Assembly: GCF_900091515.1 (NCBI RefSeq)
Contig: NZ_LT607410.1
Location: 1,178,001 to 1,242,000 of the forward strand
Direction of reading: 5' to 3'
Source of the DNA: Micromonospora purpureochromogenes
GTDB lineage: Bacteria > Actinomycetota > Actinomycetes > Mycobacteriales > Micromonosporaceae
DNA length: 64,000 nt
Each line of letters starts with the position of its first letter. Within the stretch, counting starts at the first letter, position 1. The notes beneath the pieces are model-generated. The model was not told where the DNA came from and ran no database searches. It saw only the letters and a list, made by a program, of their open reading frames with translations. Positions 18,342 through 25,531 of this stretch are shown here, piece after piece. The position numbers were made by a program, and so were the translations under genes.

Positions 18342-18857
18342 ATGAGCGCGAAGAGCGACCTGGCCGCCCTGATCGAGTCCGTCTGCACCGAGCGTGAGCT
18401 GGACTGGGAGTCGACCGGCGAGGGTTCCTACGCGGTCACCCTGCCCGGCACGCACAAGCTCAAGACGGTCTGCAACCTGATCGTCGGTGAGCACGCGCTG
18501 CGGGTCGAGGCGTTCGTGATGCGCCAGCCCGACGAGCGGCGCGAGGAGCTGTGGGCCTGGCTGTTGCAGCGCAACGCCCGGATGTACGGCGTCTCGTTCT
18601 CCATCGACGCGGTGGGCGACGTCTACCTCACCGGTCGGGTCAACCCGGCCGGGATCGACGCCGACGAGCTGGACCGGCTGCTCGGCGCGGTGCTCACGTA
18701 CGCGGACGAGTCGTTCGACACGATGCTGGAGATCGGCTTCGGCAGCTCGATCCGCCGGGAGTGGGAGTGGCGGGTCAAGCGGGGCGAGTCCACCGCCAAC
18801 CTCGCCGCCTTCGCCCACCTTTTCGAGCCGTCCACCGGAGGTTCGGACCGGTCCTGA
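18342..18857 (+). CDS. YbjN domain-containing protein
   Basis: A 171-residue YbjN-fold protein (tir-chaperone-like) with no known biochemical activity, equivalent in position to Rv0487 after mshA. The N-terminal half (LIESVCTERELDWESTGEGSYAVTL) and the central WLLQRNARMYGVSFSIDAVGDVYL are typical. TAGAGT (18329-18334) lies 7 nt before the ATG, giving a leaderless start. A compact terminator follows at 18865. Confidence 0.85.
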   Translation: MSAKSDLAALIESVCTERELDWESTGEGSYAVTLPGTHKLKTVCNLIVGEHALRVEAFVMRQPDERREELWAWLLQRNARMYGVSFSIDAVGDVYLTGRVNPAGIDADELDRLLGAVLTYADESFDTMLEIGFGSSIRREWEWRVKRGESTANLAAFAHLFEPSTGGSDRS

Positions 18858-18864
18858 CGGGTAT

Positions 18865-18885
18865 GCCGCACCGCTGCGGTGCGGC
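18865..18885 (+). terminator. terminator of the YbjN gene
   Basis: GCCGCACCG (18865-18873) and CGGTGCGGC (18877-18885) form a 9-bp stem with a CTG loop, followed by GAAAAC. It is 8 bp past the stop codon. Confidence 0.65.
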
Positions 18886-18933
18886 GAAAACGGGACCCGC
18901 CGCAGGCCGAGACGGACTGTCGAGGAGCGTGCG

Positions 18934-20076
18934 ATGGCTCAGCGGAACAGCTCAGGTCGCGGCGGAACTGCGACCAGGACCAAACAGCAGGCGGGCAACC
19001 AGACGCCGAACACCCCGGGGATCTCGGAGTCGGAGATCTCGCAGATGCGGGCCGACGACATCCGGGGTCAGTTGCGGCGTCGCGGCGTCTCCGGCATCTC
19101 CGCCCTGCGCAAGCCCGAGTTGGTCAAGACGCTCGCGCGGACCCTGCGGTCCGAGGGCCGCCCCGGCGCCGCGGCCCGGCGCACCACCGGCCCGGCGGGC
19201 CGGGCGCCCGCCAAGAAGGCCGGCGCGACGAAGGCCGCCGCGAAGAAGACGACGAGCGCTCGGAAGGCCGCGCCGGCCCCCGCCCGCAAGGCGGCGCCGG
19301 CCCGCAAGGCCGCCCCGACCAAGGCGGCCCGGGCCAAGGCCGCGCCCGCGAAGGCGGGCGCTCGCGCGAAGGCCGCGCCGGCGAAGAAGACCGCGCCGGC
19401 GAGGGCGGGCGCCCGCGCCAAGGCGGCCCCGGCGAAGAAGGCCGCCCCGGCGAAGGCGGGTGCCCGGGCGAAGGCCGCGCCGGCGAAGGCGGGCGCTCGC
19501 GCGAAGGCCGCGCCGGCCAAGGCGGGCGCTCGCGCGAAGGCCGCGCCGGCCAAGGCGGGCGCTCGCGCGAAGGCCGCGCCCGCGAAGAAGGCCGCGCCGA
19601 CGAAGAAGACCACCCCGGCGAAGGCGGGGGCCGGGGCCATGCCCGCCCAGCGGGTCATCGCCCCGCCGGCCGCAGTCGGCGCGGCCGCCGCGGCCCGGAC
19701 CACCGGCGTACGGACCGGCCGGTCCAGTTCCCGGTCGGTACGGTCGTCGCAGGTGATCTCCTCCCCGGCCGACCGCCCCGAGCGCCCGGGTCGCAGTCTG
19801 GTCACCAGCAACCACGAGGTGATCCAGAACTGGGCGCGGGCCCGTGGCGCCCAACCGGCGACCATCGCCGGCACCGAGCGCGAGGGCCGGCCGGGCGTGC
19901 TGACCTTCGAGATCCCGGGCTACCGGGAGAGCAGCCGGGTCCAGGTGATCAGTTGGGACGACTGGTTCCGGACCTTCGACACCCGGCGGCTGAACCTCAT
20001 CTACCAGGAGCAAATGCGCGACGGTCGGCAGAGCAACTTCTTCCGGACGGAGTCACCCGATCGTGAGGACGCCTGA
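18934..20076 (+). CDS. histone-H1-like nucleoid protein with SAP/Rho_N head and a conserved C-terminal domain
   Basis: A 380-residue protein in three parts. Residues 33-72 (ISQMRADDIRGQLRRRGVSG ...) resemble a SAP or Rho N-terminal helix-extended-helix DNA/RNA-binding fold. Residues 82-235 are a Lys/Ala/Pro-rich H1-like tail built from AKAAPAKAGAR 11-mers, encoded by near-identical 33-bp units at about 19330-19600. Residues 293-360 form a compact domain (VIQNWARARGAQPATIAG, ISWDDWFRTFD, LNLIYQEQ). The whole suggests a nucleoid-associated or RNA-binding architectural protein. The ATG at 18934 follows GAGGAGCGTGCG. Confidence 0.75.
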   Translation: MAQRNSSGRGGTATRTKQQAGNQTPNTPGISESEISQMRADDIRGQLRRRGVSGISALRKPELVKTLARTLRSEGRPGAAARRTTGPAGRAPAKKAGATKAAAKKTTSARKAAPAPARKAAPARKAAPTKAARAKAAPAKAGARAKAAPAKKTAPARAGARAKAAPAKKAAPAKAGARAKAAPAKAGARAKAAPAKAGARAKAAPAKAGARAKAAPAKKAAPTKKTTPAKAGAGAMPAQRVIAPPAAVGAAAAARTTGVRTGRSSSRSVRSSQVISSPADRPERPGRSLVTSNHEVIQNWARARGAQPATIAGTEREGRPGVLTFEIPGYRESSRVQVISWDDWFRTFDTRRLNLIYQEQMRDGRQSNFFRTESPDREDA

Positions 20077-20184
20077 GGTGTTTACGGGAATGGTCGCCGG
20101 GTACGCCGTGTTGACCGTTGCGGGGCCCGGAGCAGGGTGTCGGACGCCACGTCGACGCTGTGACCGGCGAGACAGCGATCCGGG

Positions 20185-20213
20185 TTGAATCCGGAATCCG
20201 GGCGAACTAACTT
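20185..20213 (+). promoter_or_regulatory. orphan sigma70-type promoter
   Basis: TTGAAT (20185-20190), a 17-bp spacer and TAACTT (20208-20213) form a good vegetative promoter on the plus strand. The next gene on this strand is more than 3 kb away and the genes ahead are antisense, so it is a promoter without an obvious gene. Confidence 0.5.
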
Positions 20214-20431
20214 TATTGCACCGCGCCACGCTCGGAACCGTTCGGGGGAGCGGCGGATCGATCAGATCCGAGCACGAGCGAGGCGCAAGAAACGGGTGGA
20301 GCACATCGTTGGGGGACGGTGCCACCCGTGGAACCGGCGGCGCGAGCGGGCGACGCTTACGGGGGTGAGTGTCGCCCGCCGCCGCCGGGCAAGCGGTGCG
20401 GATGCCCATCACGACCACGGTCGTGGTGGGC
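20214..20431 (+). ncRNA. candidate small RNA of about 210 nt
   Basis: The stretch from the orphan promoter to the hairpin at 20404-20431 can fold: CGGATC/GATCCG (20254-20259, 20265-20270) and ACGGGTGG/CCACCCGT (20292-20299, 20322-20329). No convincing ribosome site or coding frame was seen. The rest of the 364-bp gap (20077-20184) shows nothing recognisable. Confidence 0.3.
20404..20431. terminator. hairpin at the end of the first MFS gene
   Basis: GCCCATCACGACC (20404-20416) pairs with GGTCGTGGTGGGC (20419-20431) with a single T/G wobble and a 2-nt AC turn. It is 10 bp beyond the minus-strand MFS stop and would also end a rightward transcript. Confidence 0.6.
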
Positions 20432-20440
20432 GTTCTGCCG

Positions 20441-21778
20441 TCAGCCCACCGGCTGCGAGGCACGCGCCGGTGCGGCCACCCGCCGCGCCGCCACCCGGCG
20501 CTCCCGGCTCGGCCCGGCCAGCAGGTGCCCGCCCGCGGCGAGCAGACCCAGGGCCGCCACCACGAGCCAGTGCCGCTCCCCGAGATACTGCAGGCTCACC
20601 CCGCCTAGCGTCGGCGCGACGAAGGACGCGGCCGGGAACGTCAGGTAGAACACCGACTGGTAGCGCGCGCGCAGCTCGGGCGGGGCCAGGTCGGCGTTGA
20701 TCTGGGCGTTCGGCGGCGCGGCGAGCATCGAGCCGACCGTCCAGACCACCGCGGCGGCCAGGTAGACCCAGAGTTGGTCGGCGACGACCAGCGCACCGAA
20801 CCCCACCGCCAGCAAGCCGGTGGAGAGGGCCAGCACCCGGTGCGCCCGACGCCGGTCGATCAGCCCGGGTACGAAGAGCTGCCCCACCACGATCAGCGCG
20901 CCGCCCAGCGCCACCACCGTCCCGTACGCCGACGGGCTCAGACCGTCCGCGCGCATGGCCAGCGGCATGATCGTCGAGGTCTGCATGGTGAGCACGGCCA
21001 GCACGAAGGTGAGCCCGACGAAGACCAGGAAGGTCCGGTCGGTCAGCGCGGTGCGCAGCCCCGGCGGCCGGGACCGTCCGGCACCCGCGGCCACCGGCTC
21101 GCCGGCGGTCAGCCGGGCGTTCGCGGCCACCGGCTTGCCGGCGGTCCGCCCGGCCTGGTCCGGGCTGCTCCTTACTGGTCCGCTGCGGTGGGGCAGGGTC
21201 TCCGGGACCTTCCAGGCGATCAGCGCGGCGGCGGCCAAAGTGGCGGCGGCGTCCACCAGGAAGAGCGCGAGGAAGCTCGCCTCGGCCAGGAGCCCGGCCA
21301 GCAGCGAGGCCACCGCCATGCCGAGGTTGAACGCCCAGAACTGGAGGTTGAACGCGCGGGAGCGGCGGTGCTCGGGGACCACGTCCACGATCGCCGCGAC
21401 GAAGGCCGGGCTCGGCATCGAGTGCGCGATCCCGACCAGCGCGGCCAGCGCCGCGATCACCGCGAGCTGCCGGCTGAACGCCAGCCCCACCATCAGCCCC
21501 GCCGCCGCCAGGTGCGCGGCGAGCAGGGTCGCGCGCCGGCCCCAGCGGTCCGCCAGCACCCCGCCGAGCAGCACCCCGACGGCCCCGCCCGCCCCGTACG
21601 CACCGACCACCGCGCCGGCCAGCGACTCGCTGGCCCCGCGCGCCTCGGTGAGGTAGAGCGACAGGAAGAGCACCGCGAAGGCGCCGGCCCGGTTGACCAG
21701 CAGTCCCGCCCAGAGGTACCAGAAGGTGGCGGGCAGACCACCGGCAGTTCCGTCCCACCAGCCCCGCAACCCGCGCAC
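20441..21778 (-). CDS. MFS transporter (drug-efflux-like), copy 1
   Basis: A 445-residue 12-helix major facilitator. GGVLADRWGRRATLLAAHLAAAG is the loop 2-3 signature, with conserved Asp and Arg, and VDVVPEHRRSRAFNLQFW follows helix 4. It is clearly paralogous to the next MFS gene: both begin TxGLPxTFWYLW and share the helix 1-4 pattern. The GTG at 21778 follows TCTGGAGGACGG. An 18-bp inverted repeat (21805-21822) sits upstream and may be an operator. Substrate unknown; export of a small toxic compound is the usual role. Confidence 0.82.
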   Translation of the reverse strand: MRGLRGWWDGTAGGLPATFWYLWAGLLVNRAGAFAVLFLSLYLTEARGASESLAGAVVGAYGAGGAVGVLLGGVLADRWGRRATLLAAHLAAAGLMVGLAFSRQLAVIAALAALVGIAHSMPSPAFVAAIVDVVPEHRRSRAFNLQFWAFNLGMAVASLLAGLLAEASFLALFLVDAAATLAAAALIAWKVPETLPHRSGPVRSSPDQAGRTAGKPVAANARLTAGEPVAAGAGRSRPPGLRTALTDRTFLVFVGLTFVLAVLTMQTSTIMPLAMRADGLSPSAYGTVVALGGALIVVGQLFVPGLIDRRRAHRVLALSTGLLAVGFGALVVADQLWVYLAAAVVWTVGSMLAAPPNAQINADLAPPELRARYQSVFYLTFPAASFVAPTLGGVSLQYLGERHWLVVAALGLLAAGGHLLAGPSRERRVAARRVAAPARASQPVG

Positions 21779-21804
21779 CCGTCCTCCAGAAACTTTGTTA
21801 ACCG

Positions 21805-21822
21805 ATACGGTCCCGACCGTAT
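21805..21822. promoter_or_regulatory. inverted-repeat operator candidate upstream of the MFS gene
   Basis: ATACGGTC (21805-21812), CC and GACCGTAT (21815-21822) form a perfect 8-bp inverted repeat 27 bp before the start codon, in a short AT-richer patch with GTTAAC beside it. The symmetry and position suit a TetR- or MarR-type repressor. Confidence 0.5.
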
Positions 21823-21943
21823 GCAGCCCCGCGCGACCGCGCCACCGTGTCGGTGATCACCTGAGTGGACCCGCCGGCGGCGCCCCGGGTCACCGCATGG
21901 CGGGCTCGGGCCGGCCGGAGGCGGACGGTGGTCGGAGGTCCTG

Positions 21944-22012
21944 TCGAGCTGATGTCGTCAACGATTCGGGCTCCGGGTTCGTCGGCTTGATTCGTTCACG
22001 TCATCAGCTCGA
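21944..22012. repeat. inverted-repeat element, family B copy 1
   Basis: TCGAGCTGATGTCGTCAACGA (21944-21964 less one end base) pairs with the complement at 21992-22012 with two mismatches, around a 27-nt loop. The same sequence family recurs at 43074-43233. It is part of the 588-bp gene-free region 21779-22366 between the two MFS genes; 21823-21943 shows nothing else. Confidence 0.6.
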
Positions 22013-22022
22013 AAGGGCCTCG

Positions 22023-22362
22023 CAGGGTGCCCTGCCTCGTGCGACCCCGGCAGGCCGCCGGGCGGACGGCAGCGGCCCTGGCCGGTCCGCGCTCCCTGTC
22101 GGCATGCCGGCGGTCGGCAGCGTGCCCTGCCTCGTCCGAGCCCGGCAGCCGCCGGGCGGGTGGCAGCGGCCCTGGCCGGTCCGCGTGCCCGGTCGGGGTG
22201 CCGGCGGTCGGCAGGGTGCGCTGCCTCGTCCGAGCCGGGCAGGCCGCCGGGCGGACGGCAGCGGTCCCGGCCGGTCCGCGCTCCCTGTCGGGTGCCGGCC
22301 GTGGGCAGGGTGGCAGTGGCCTCGGCCGGTCCGCGTGCCCGGTCGGGGTGCCGGCGGTCGGC
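22023..22362. repeat. 94-bp tandem repeat array (three copies plus a deleted fourth)
   Basis: Copies begin CAG(G/C)GTG at 22023, 22118, 22212 and 22306, giving periods of 95, 94 and 94 bp. Each contains TGCCTCGTCCGAG, GCCGCCGGGCGG, GGCCGGTCCGCG and TGCCGGCGGTCGGC blocks; the fourth lacks the middle part. The array begins right after the MFS copy 2 stop codon. In one minus-strand frame it would encode PTAGTPTGHADR repeats, but that frame is not joined to the MFS protein. Confidence 0.75.
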
Positions 22363-22366
22363 GTAC

Positions 22367-23698
22367 TCAGGAAGGGGTGTGGGCCGCGACCGGCTCGGCC
22401 GGGGCGGTGGCGGCCGCCTCGGCCGCCTGGGGGGCCGGCTGCCGGATGGCGGTGACCGGCGTGACCGGCTGGGTCGCCGGCCGGAGCTGGGCGGCCCGCC
22501 GCTCCCGGGCCGGCCCGGAGACCAGGTGGGCCACCGCCATCAGCGCGCCGATGGCGGCGCAGCCGAGCCAGAGTTCGGTGTTGCCGGCCCGTTCCCGGAC
22601 CAGGCCGCCGAGGATCGGCCCCACCGCCCCGGCGATCTGCCAGGACAGCGAGAAGGCGCCCTGGTAGCGGCCGCGCAGCCGGTCGGGGGAGAGTTCGGCG
22701 ACGAGGGTGGCGTTGGACGGCGAGTTGAGCATCTCGCCGAGGGTCCAGATCAGCACCGTGAGGCCGTAGAACCAGGCCGCGTCGGCGAACGCGGTCAGGC
22801 CGAAGCCGACGCCCATCACCAGCGAGGCCAGGGCGAGCACGTGCGACCGGCTGCGCCCCCGGATCAGCCGGGGCACGAAGAGCTGCCCGACGACGATCAG
22901 CACACCGTTGAGCGCGATCACCGAGCCGTAGGTGGCCGGGCTGAGACCCGAGTCGCCCATCGCGATCGGCAGCATCGAGATGTGCTGGAGGAAGACCAGC
23001 GCGGCGAACAGGTTCAGCGCCACGAAGCCCAGGAAGACCCGGTCGGTGGCGATGGTGCGCAGCGCGCCGACCGGGGCGGCGCCACCCGGGCGGGCCGGGG
23101 CGGCCGAGACCCGGCGGGTCTCCTTCACCCGGGTGAAGATGATCAGCGCGGTGACCACGGTGGTGGCCGCGTCGACCACGAAGAGCAGCAGGTAGCCGGC
23201 CTGGGCGGCGAACCCGGCGAGCACCGCGGCGCAGGCGAAGCCGAGGTTGATCGCCCAGTAGTTCAGCGAGAAGGCGCGCAGCCGATCCTTCTCCGGCACC
23301 ACGTCGATCATCATGGCGCCGAACGCCGGCCGGGCCGCCTCGGCGAACATGCCGAGCAGCAGCGCGCCCGTGGCCACCGCCCAGAGCGGCCGGGCGAAGC
23401 CGAGGGCGAGCATCATGGTGGCCGCGCCGAGGTGCGCGGTGAGCAGCGTGGGCCGCCGTCCCCAGCGGTCGGTGAGCGTGCCGCCGACGGTGGTGCCGAC
23501 CGCGCCGCCGACGCCCCACAGGCCCAGCACCAGGCCGGCCTGGGTGGGGGAGAAGCCGCGTTCCTGGGTGAGATAGATGGCGAGGAAGACCAGGACGAAC
23601 GAGCCGAGCCGGTTGATCAGGGTGCCGGTCCAGAGGTACCAGAAGGTCCTCGGCAGCCCTCCGGTGGTGTCCCGGAACCAACTTCGCACCGTCCGCAC
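22367..23698 (-). CDS. MFS transporter (drug-efflux-like), copy 2
   Basis: A 443-residue 12-helix facilitator paralogous to the MFS gene at 20441. GGTLTDRWGRRPTLLTAHLGAATM is the loop 2-3 signature and MIDVVPEKDRLRAFSLNYWAINLG the loop 4-5 region. The last 40 residues are an Ala/Pro-rich cytoplasmic tail ending just where the 94-bp repeats begin. It starts at GTG 23698 with GGGGGCG upstream. Substrate unknown. The two MFS genes look like a tandem duplication later separated by repeats. Confidence 0.82.
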   Translation of the reverse strand: MRTVRSWFRDTTGGLPRTFWYLWTGTLINRLGSFVLVFLAIYLTQERGFSPTQAGLVLGLWGVGGAVGTTVGGTLTDRWGRRPTLLTAHLGAATMMLALGFARPLWAVATGALLLGMFAEAARPAFGAMMIDVVPEKDRLRAFSLNYWAINLGFACAAVLAGFAAQAGYLLLFVVDAATTVVTALIIFTRVKETRRVSAAPARPGGAAPVGALRTIATDRVFLGFVALNLFAALVFLQHISMLPIAMGDSGLSPATYGSVIALNGVLIVVGQLFVPRLIRGRSRSHVLALASLVMGVGFGLTAFADAAWFYGLTVLIWTLGEMLNSPSNATLVAELSPDRLRGRYQGAFSLSWQIAGAVGPILGGLVRERAGNTELWLGCAAIGALMAVAHLVSGPARERRAAQLRPATQPVTPVTAIRQPAPQAAEAAATAPAEPVAAHTPS

Positions 23699-23849
23699 GC
23701 CCGCGCCCCCGCTTCGGTAATGACCGCCAAGATGTCAGCGCCTTACAACCTAGTGCCGGCCCGGAACGCGGGTCATCGGTTTTTCCACGTGGCGGTCGTC
23801 ACGGGCACCAACCGCGTGTCCACCGGCGGGGTGCGGCAGGATGATCGGC

Positions 23850-24617
23850 ATGACTGCGAGCGAGGGGCCCACCGTCGGGACGCTGGTCCTGCTGCGGCAC
23901 GGCGAGAGTGACTGGAACGCCAAGAACCTCTTCACCGGCTGGGTGGACGTCGACCTGACCGAGAAGGGCGAGAACGAGGCGCGGCGCGGCGGAGAACTGC
24001 TGCGCGAGCACAGCCTGCTGCCCGACGTGGTGCACACCAGCGTGATGCGCCGCGCGATCCGCACCGCCGAGCTGGCGCTCAACGCCGCCGACCGGCACTG
24101 GATCGCGGTGCGCCGGTCGTGGCGGCTCAACGAGCGGCACTACGGCGCCCTCCAGGGCAAGGACAAGAAGCAGACCCTGGACGAGTACGGCGAGGAGCAG
24201 TTCATGCTCTGGCGCCGGTCGTACGACACGCCGCCGCCGCCGATCGCCGACGACGACGAGTTCTCGCAGGTCGGCGACCCGCGCTACGCGTTGCTGCCGT
24301 CCGAGCTGATGCCGCGCACCGAGTGCCTCAAGGACGTCGTCGAGCGGATGCTGCCGTACTGGTACGACTCGATCGTGCCGGACATCCTGGCCGGCCGTAC
24401 GGTGCTGGTGGCCGCCCACGGCAACTCGCTGCGCGCCCTGGTCAAGCACCTCGACCAGATCAGCGACGAGGCGATCGCCAAGCTGAACATCCCCACCGGC
24501 ATCCCGCTGCGCTACGACCTCGACCCGCAGCTGCGCCCGCTCACCCTGGGCGGCACCTACCTCGACCCGACCGCCGCCAAGGCAGCCGCCGCGGCGGTGG
24601 CCAACCAGGGCCGCTGA
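23850..24617 (+). CDS. gpmA: 2,3-bisphosphoglycerate-dependent phosphoglycerate mutase
   Basis: A 255-residue glycolytic enzyme interconverting 3- and 2-phosphoglycerate. [10 protein letters not shown] carries the phospho-accepting His17, [15 protein letters not shown] the second His, and [13 protein letters not shown] the conserved substrate loop. It matches Rv0489 in the mshA-senX3 interval. The ATG at 23850 is preceded by CAGGATGATCGGC and is preferred over ATG 23841. A strong terminator follows at 24625. Confidence 0.95.
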   Translation: MTASEGPTVGTLVLLRHGESDWNAKNLFTGWVDVDLTEKGENEARRGGELLREHSLLPDVVHTSVMRRAIRTAELALNAADRHWIAVRRSWRLNERHYGALQGKDKKQTLDEYGEEQFMLWRRSYDTPPPPIADDDEFSQVGDPRYALLPSELMPRTECLKDVVERMLPYWYDSIVPDILAGRTVLVAAHGNSLRALVKHLDQISDEAIAKLNIPTGIPLRYDLDPQLRPLTLGGTYLDPTAAKAAAAAVANQGR

Positions 24618-24624
24618 CGCCAGG

Positions 24625-24656
24625 ACGAAGGCCCCCGGTCCGCCGGGGGCCTTCGT
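24625..24656. terminator. bidirectional terminator between gpmA and phoU
   Basis: ACGAAGGCCCCCGG (24625-24638) pairs perfectly with CCGGGGGCCTTCGT (24643-24656) around TCCG. It lies 8 bp after gpmA and 11 bp after the converging phoU. Confidence 0.85.
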
Positions 24657-24666
24657 CGTGCCCGGG

Positions 24667-25320
24667 TCAGTTCGGCGCGGGCGTGGACTGGCCGGTGATC
24701 AGGTAGACCACGTGCTCGCCGGCGTTCACCGCGTGGTCGGCGAAGCGCTCGTAGAAGCGGCCGAGCAGGGTGGCGTCGATCGCCGTCTCCACCCCGTACG
24801 GCCAGTCGTCGCCGAGCAGCACGCCGAACAGGCTCTTGTGCAGGTCGTCCATGGCGTCGTCGTCGCGGTCCAGCTCGGCGGCGAGGTCGGCGTCGGGCTT
24901 GGCCAGCACCGTGCCGATCTTCTCCGCCATCCGGTCGGCGATGGCGGCCATGTCGGTGAAGACCGGCCGCAGCTCGGCCGGCACCGCCGGCGACGGGTGC
25001 CGGCGCAGCGCCGTCTTGGCCACGTGGTCGGCCAGGTCGCCCATCCGCTCCAGGTCCGCCGCGACGTGCAGTGCGGTGATCATGGCCCGCAGGTCGGAGG
25101 CGACCGGCGCCTGCCGGGCGAGCAGGTCGCAGACCCGCTCCTCGACGTGCCGGTAGAGGTCGTCGATCTCGGCGTCCCGCGCGATCACGGCCTCGGACGC
25201 CTCGCGGTCGGCGGTGAGCAGGCCGCGGGTGGCCTGGCGCATCGCGGCGCGGACCCCTTCCGCCATGTCCACCAGCAGCTGGCTGACAATCTGCAGGTCG
25301 GCCCGGAACTCGTCGCGCAT
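24667..25320 (-). CDS. phoU: phosphate signalling protein PhoU
   Basis: A 217-residue PhoU with its two three-helix repeats: MRDEFRADLQIVSQLLVDMAEGV and ALHVAADLERMGDLADHVAK in the first half, AAELDRDDDAMDDLHKSLFG and RFYERFADHAVNAGEHVVYL in the second. The E/D-rich helices bind metal clusters in known structures. PhoU links the Pst transporter to the SenX3/PhoR-type kinase and keeps signalling off when phosphate is plentiful. The ATG follows AGGAAGTGACG. It is divergent from senX3 across 211 bp with PHO-box-like repeats. Confidence 0.92.
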   Translation of the reverse strand: MRDEFRADLQIVSQLLVDMAEGVRAAMRQATRGLLTADREASEAVIARDAEIDDLYRHVEERVCDLLARQAPVASDLRAMITALHVAADLERMGDLADHVAKTALRRHPSPAVPAELRPVFTDMAAIADRMAEKIGTVLAKPDADLAAELDRDDDAMDDLHKSLFGVLLGDDWPYGVETAIDATLLGRFYERFADHAVNAGEHVVYLITGQSTPAPN

Positions 25321-25420
25321 CGTCACTTCCTGGGGTCGGTGCCGCCGGCCCCGGGGAGGGGCGTCGGGCATACGGGTCGAGCGGGTGCGCGCCAACCGTA
25401 GGCGGGGGGAGCGGACCTGA

Positions 25421-25437
25421 GGTGAACTCCGGTGAAC
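25421..25437. promoter_or_regulatory. PHO-box-like direct repeat between phoU and senX3
   Basis: GGTGAACTCC GGTGAAC gives two GGTGAAC units 10 bp apart, and a third GTGAAC follows at 25454-25459, 22 bp on. The reverse complement, GTTCACC, is the half-site of actinobacterial PhoP/RegX3 boxes. Spacing is normally 11 bp, so this first step is one base short. RegX3 autoregulation from this divergent region is likely. Confidence 0.55.
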
Positions 25438-25531
25438 GACGCGGGACCCGGGAGTGAACTTCTGCGGAAGTGAGGATGATTCGTCCCGTTTTGGGCGATA
25501 GCCAGGTTAACAATGACCCTACGATCGCCGG

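Noticed and set aside
22023..22362. Repeat-containing C-terminal extension of the MFS protein (PTAGTPTGHADR units)
   Set aside because: The MFS frame ends with a normal stop before the array; the repeat frame would need a frameshift and lacks its own start signal.
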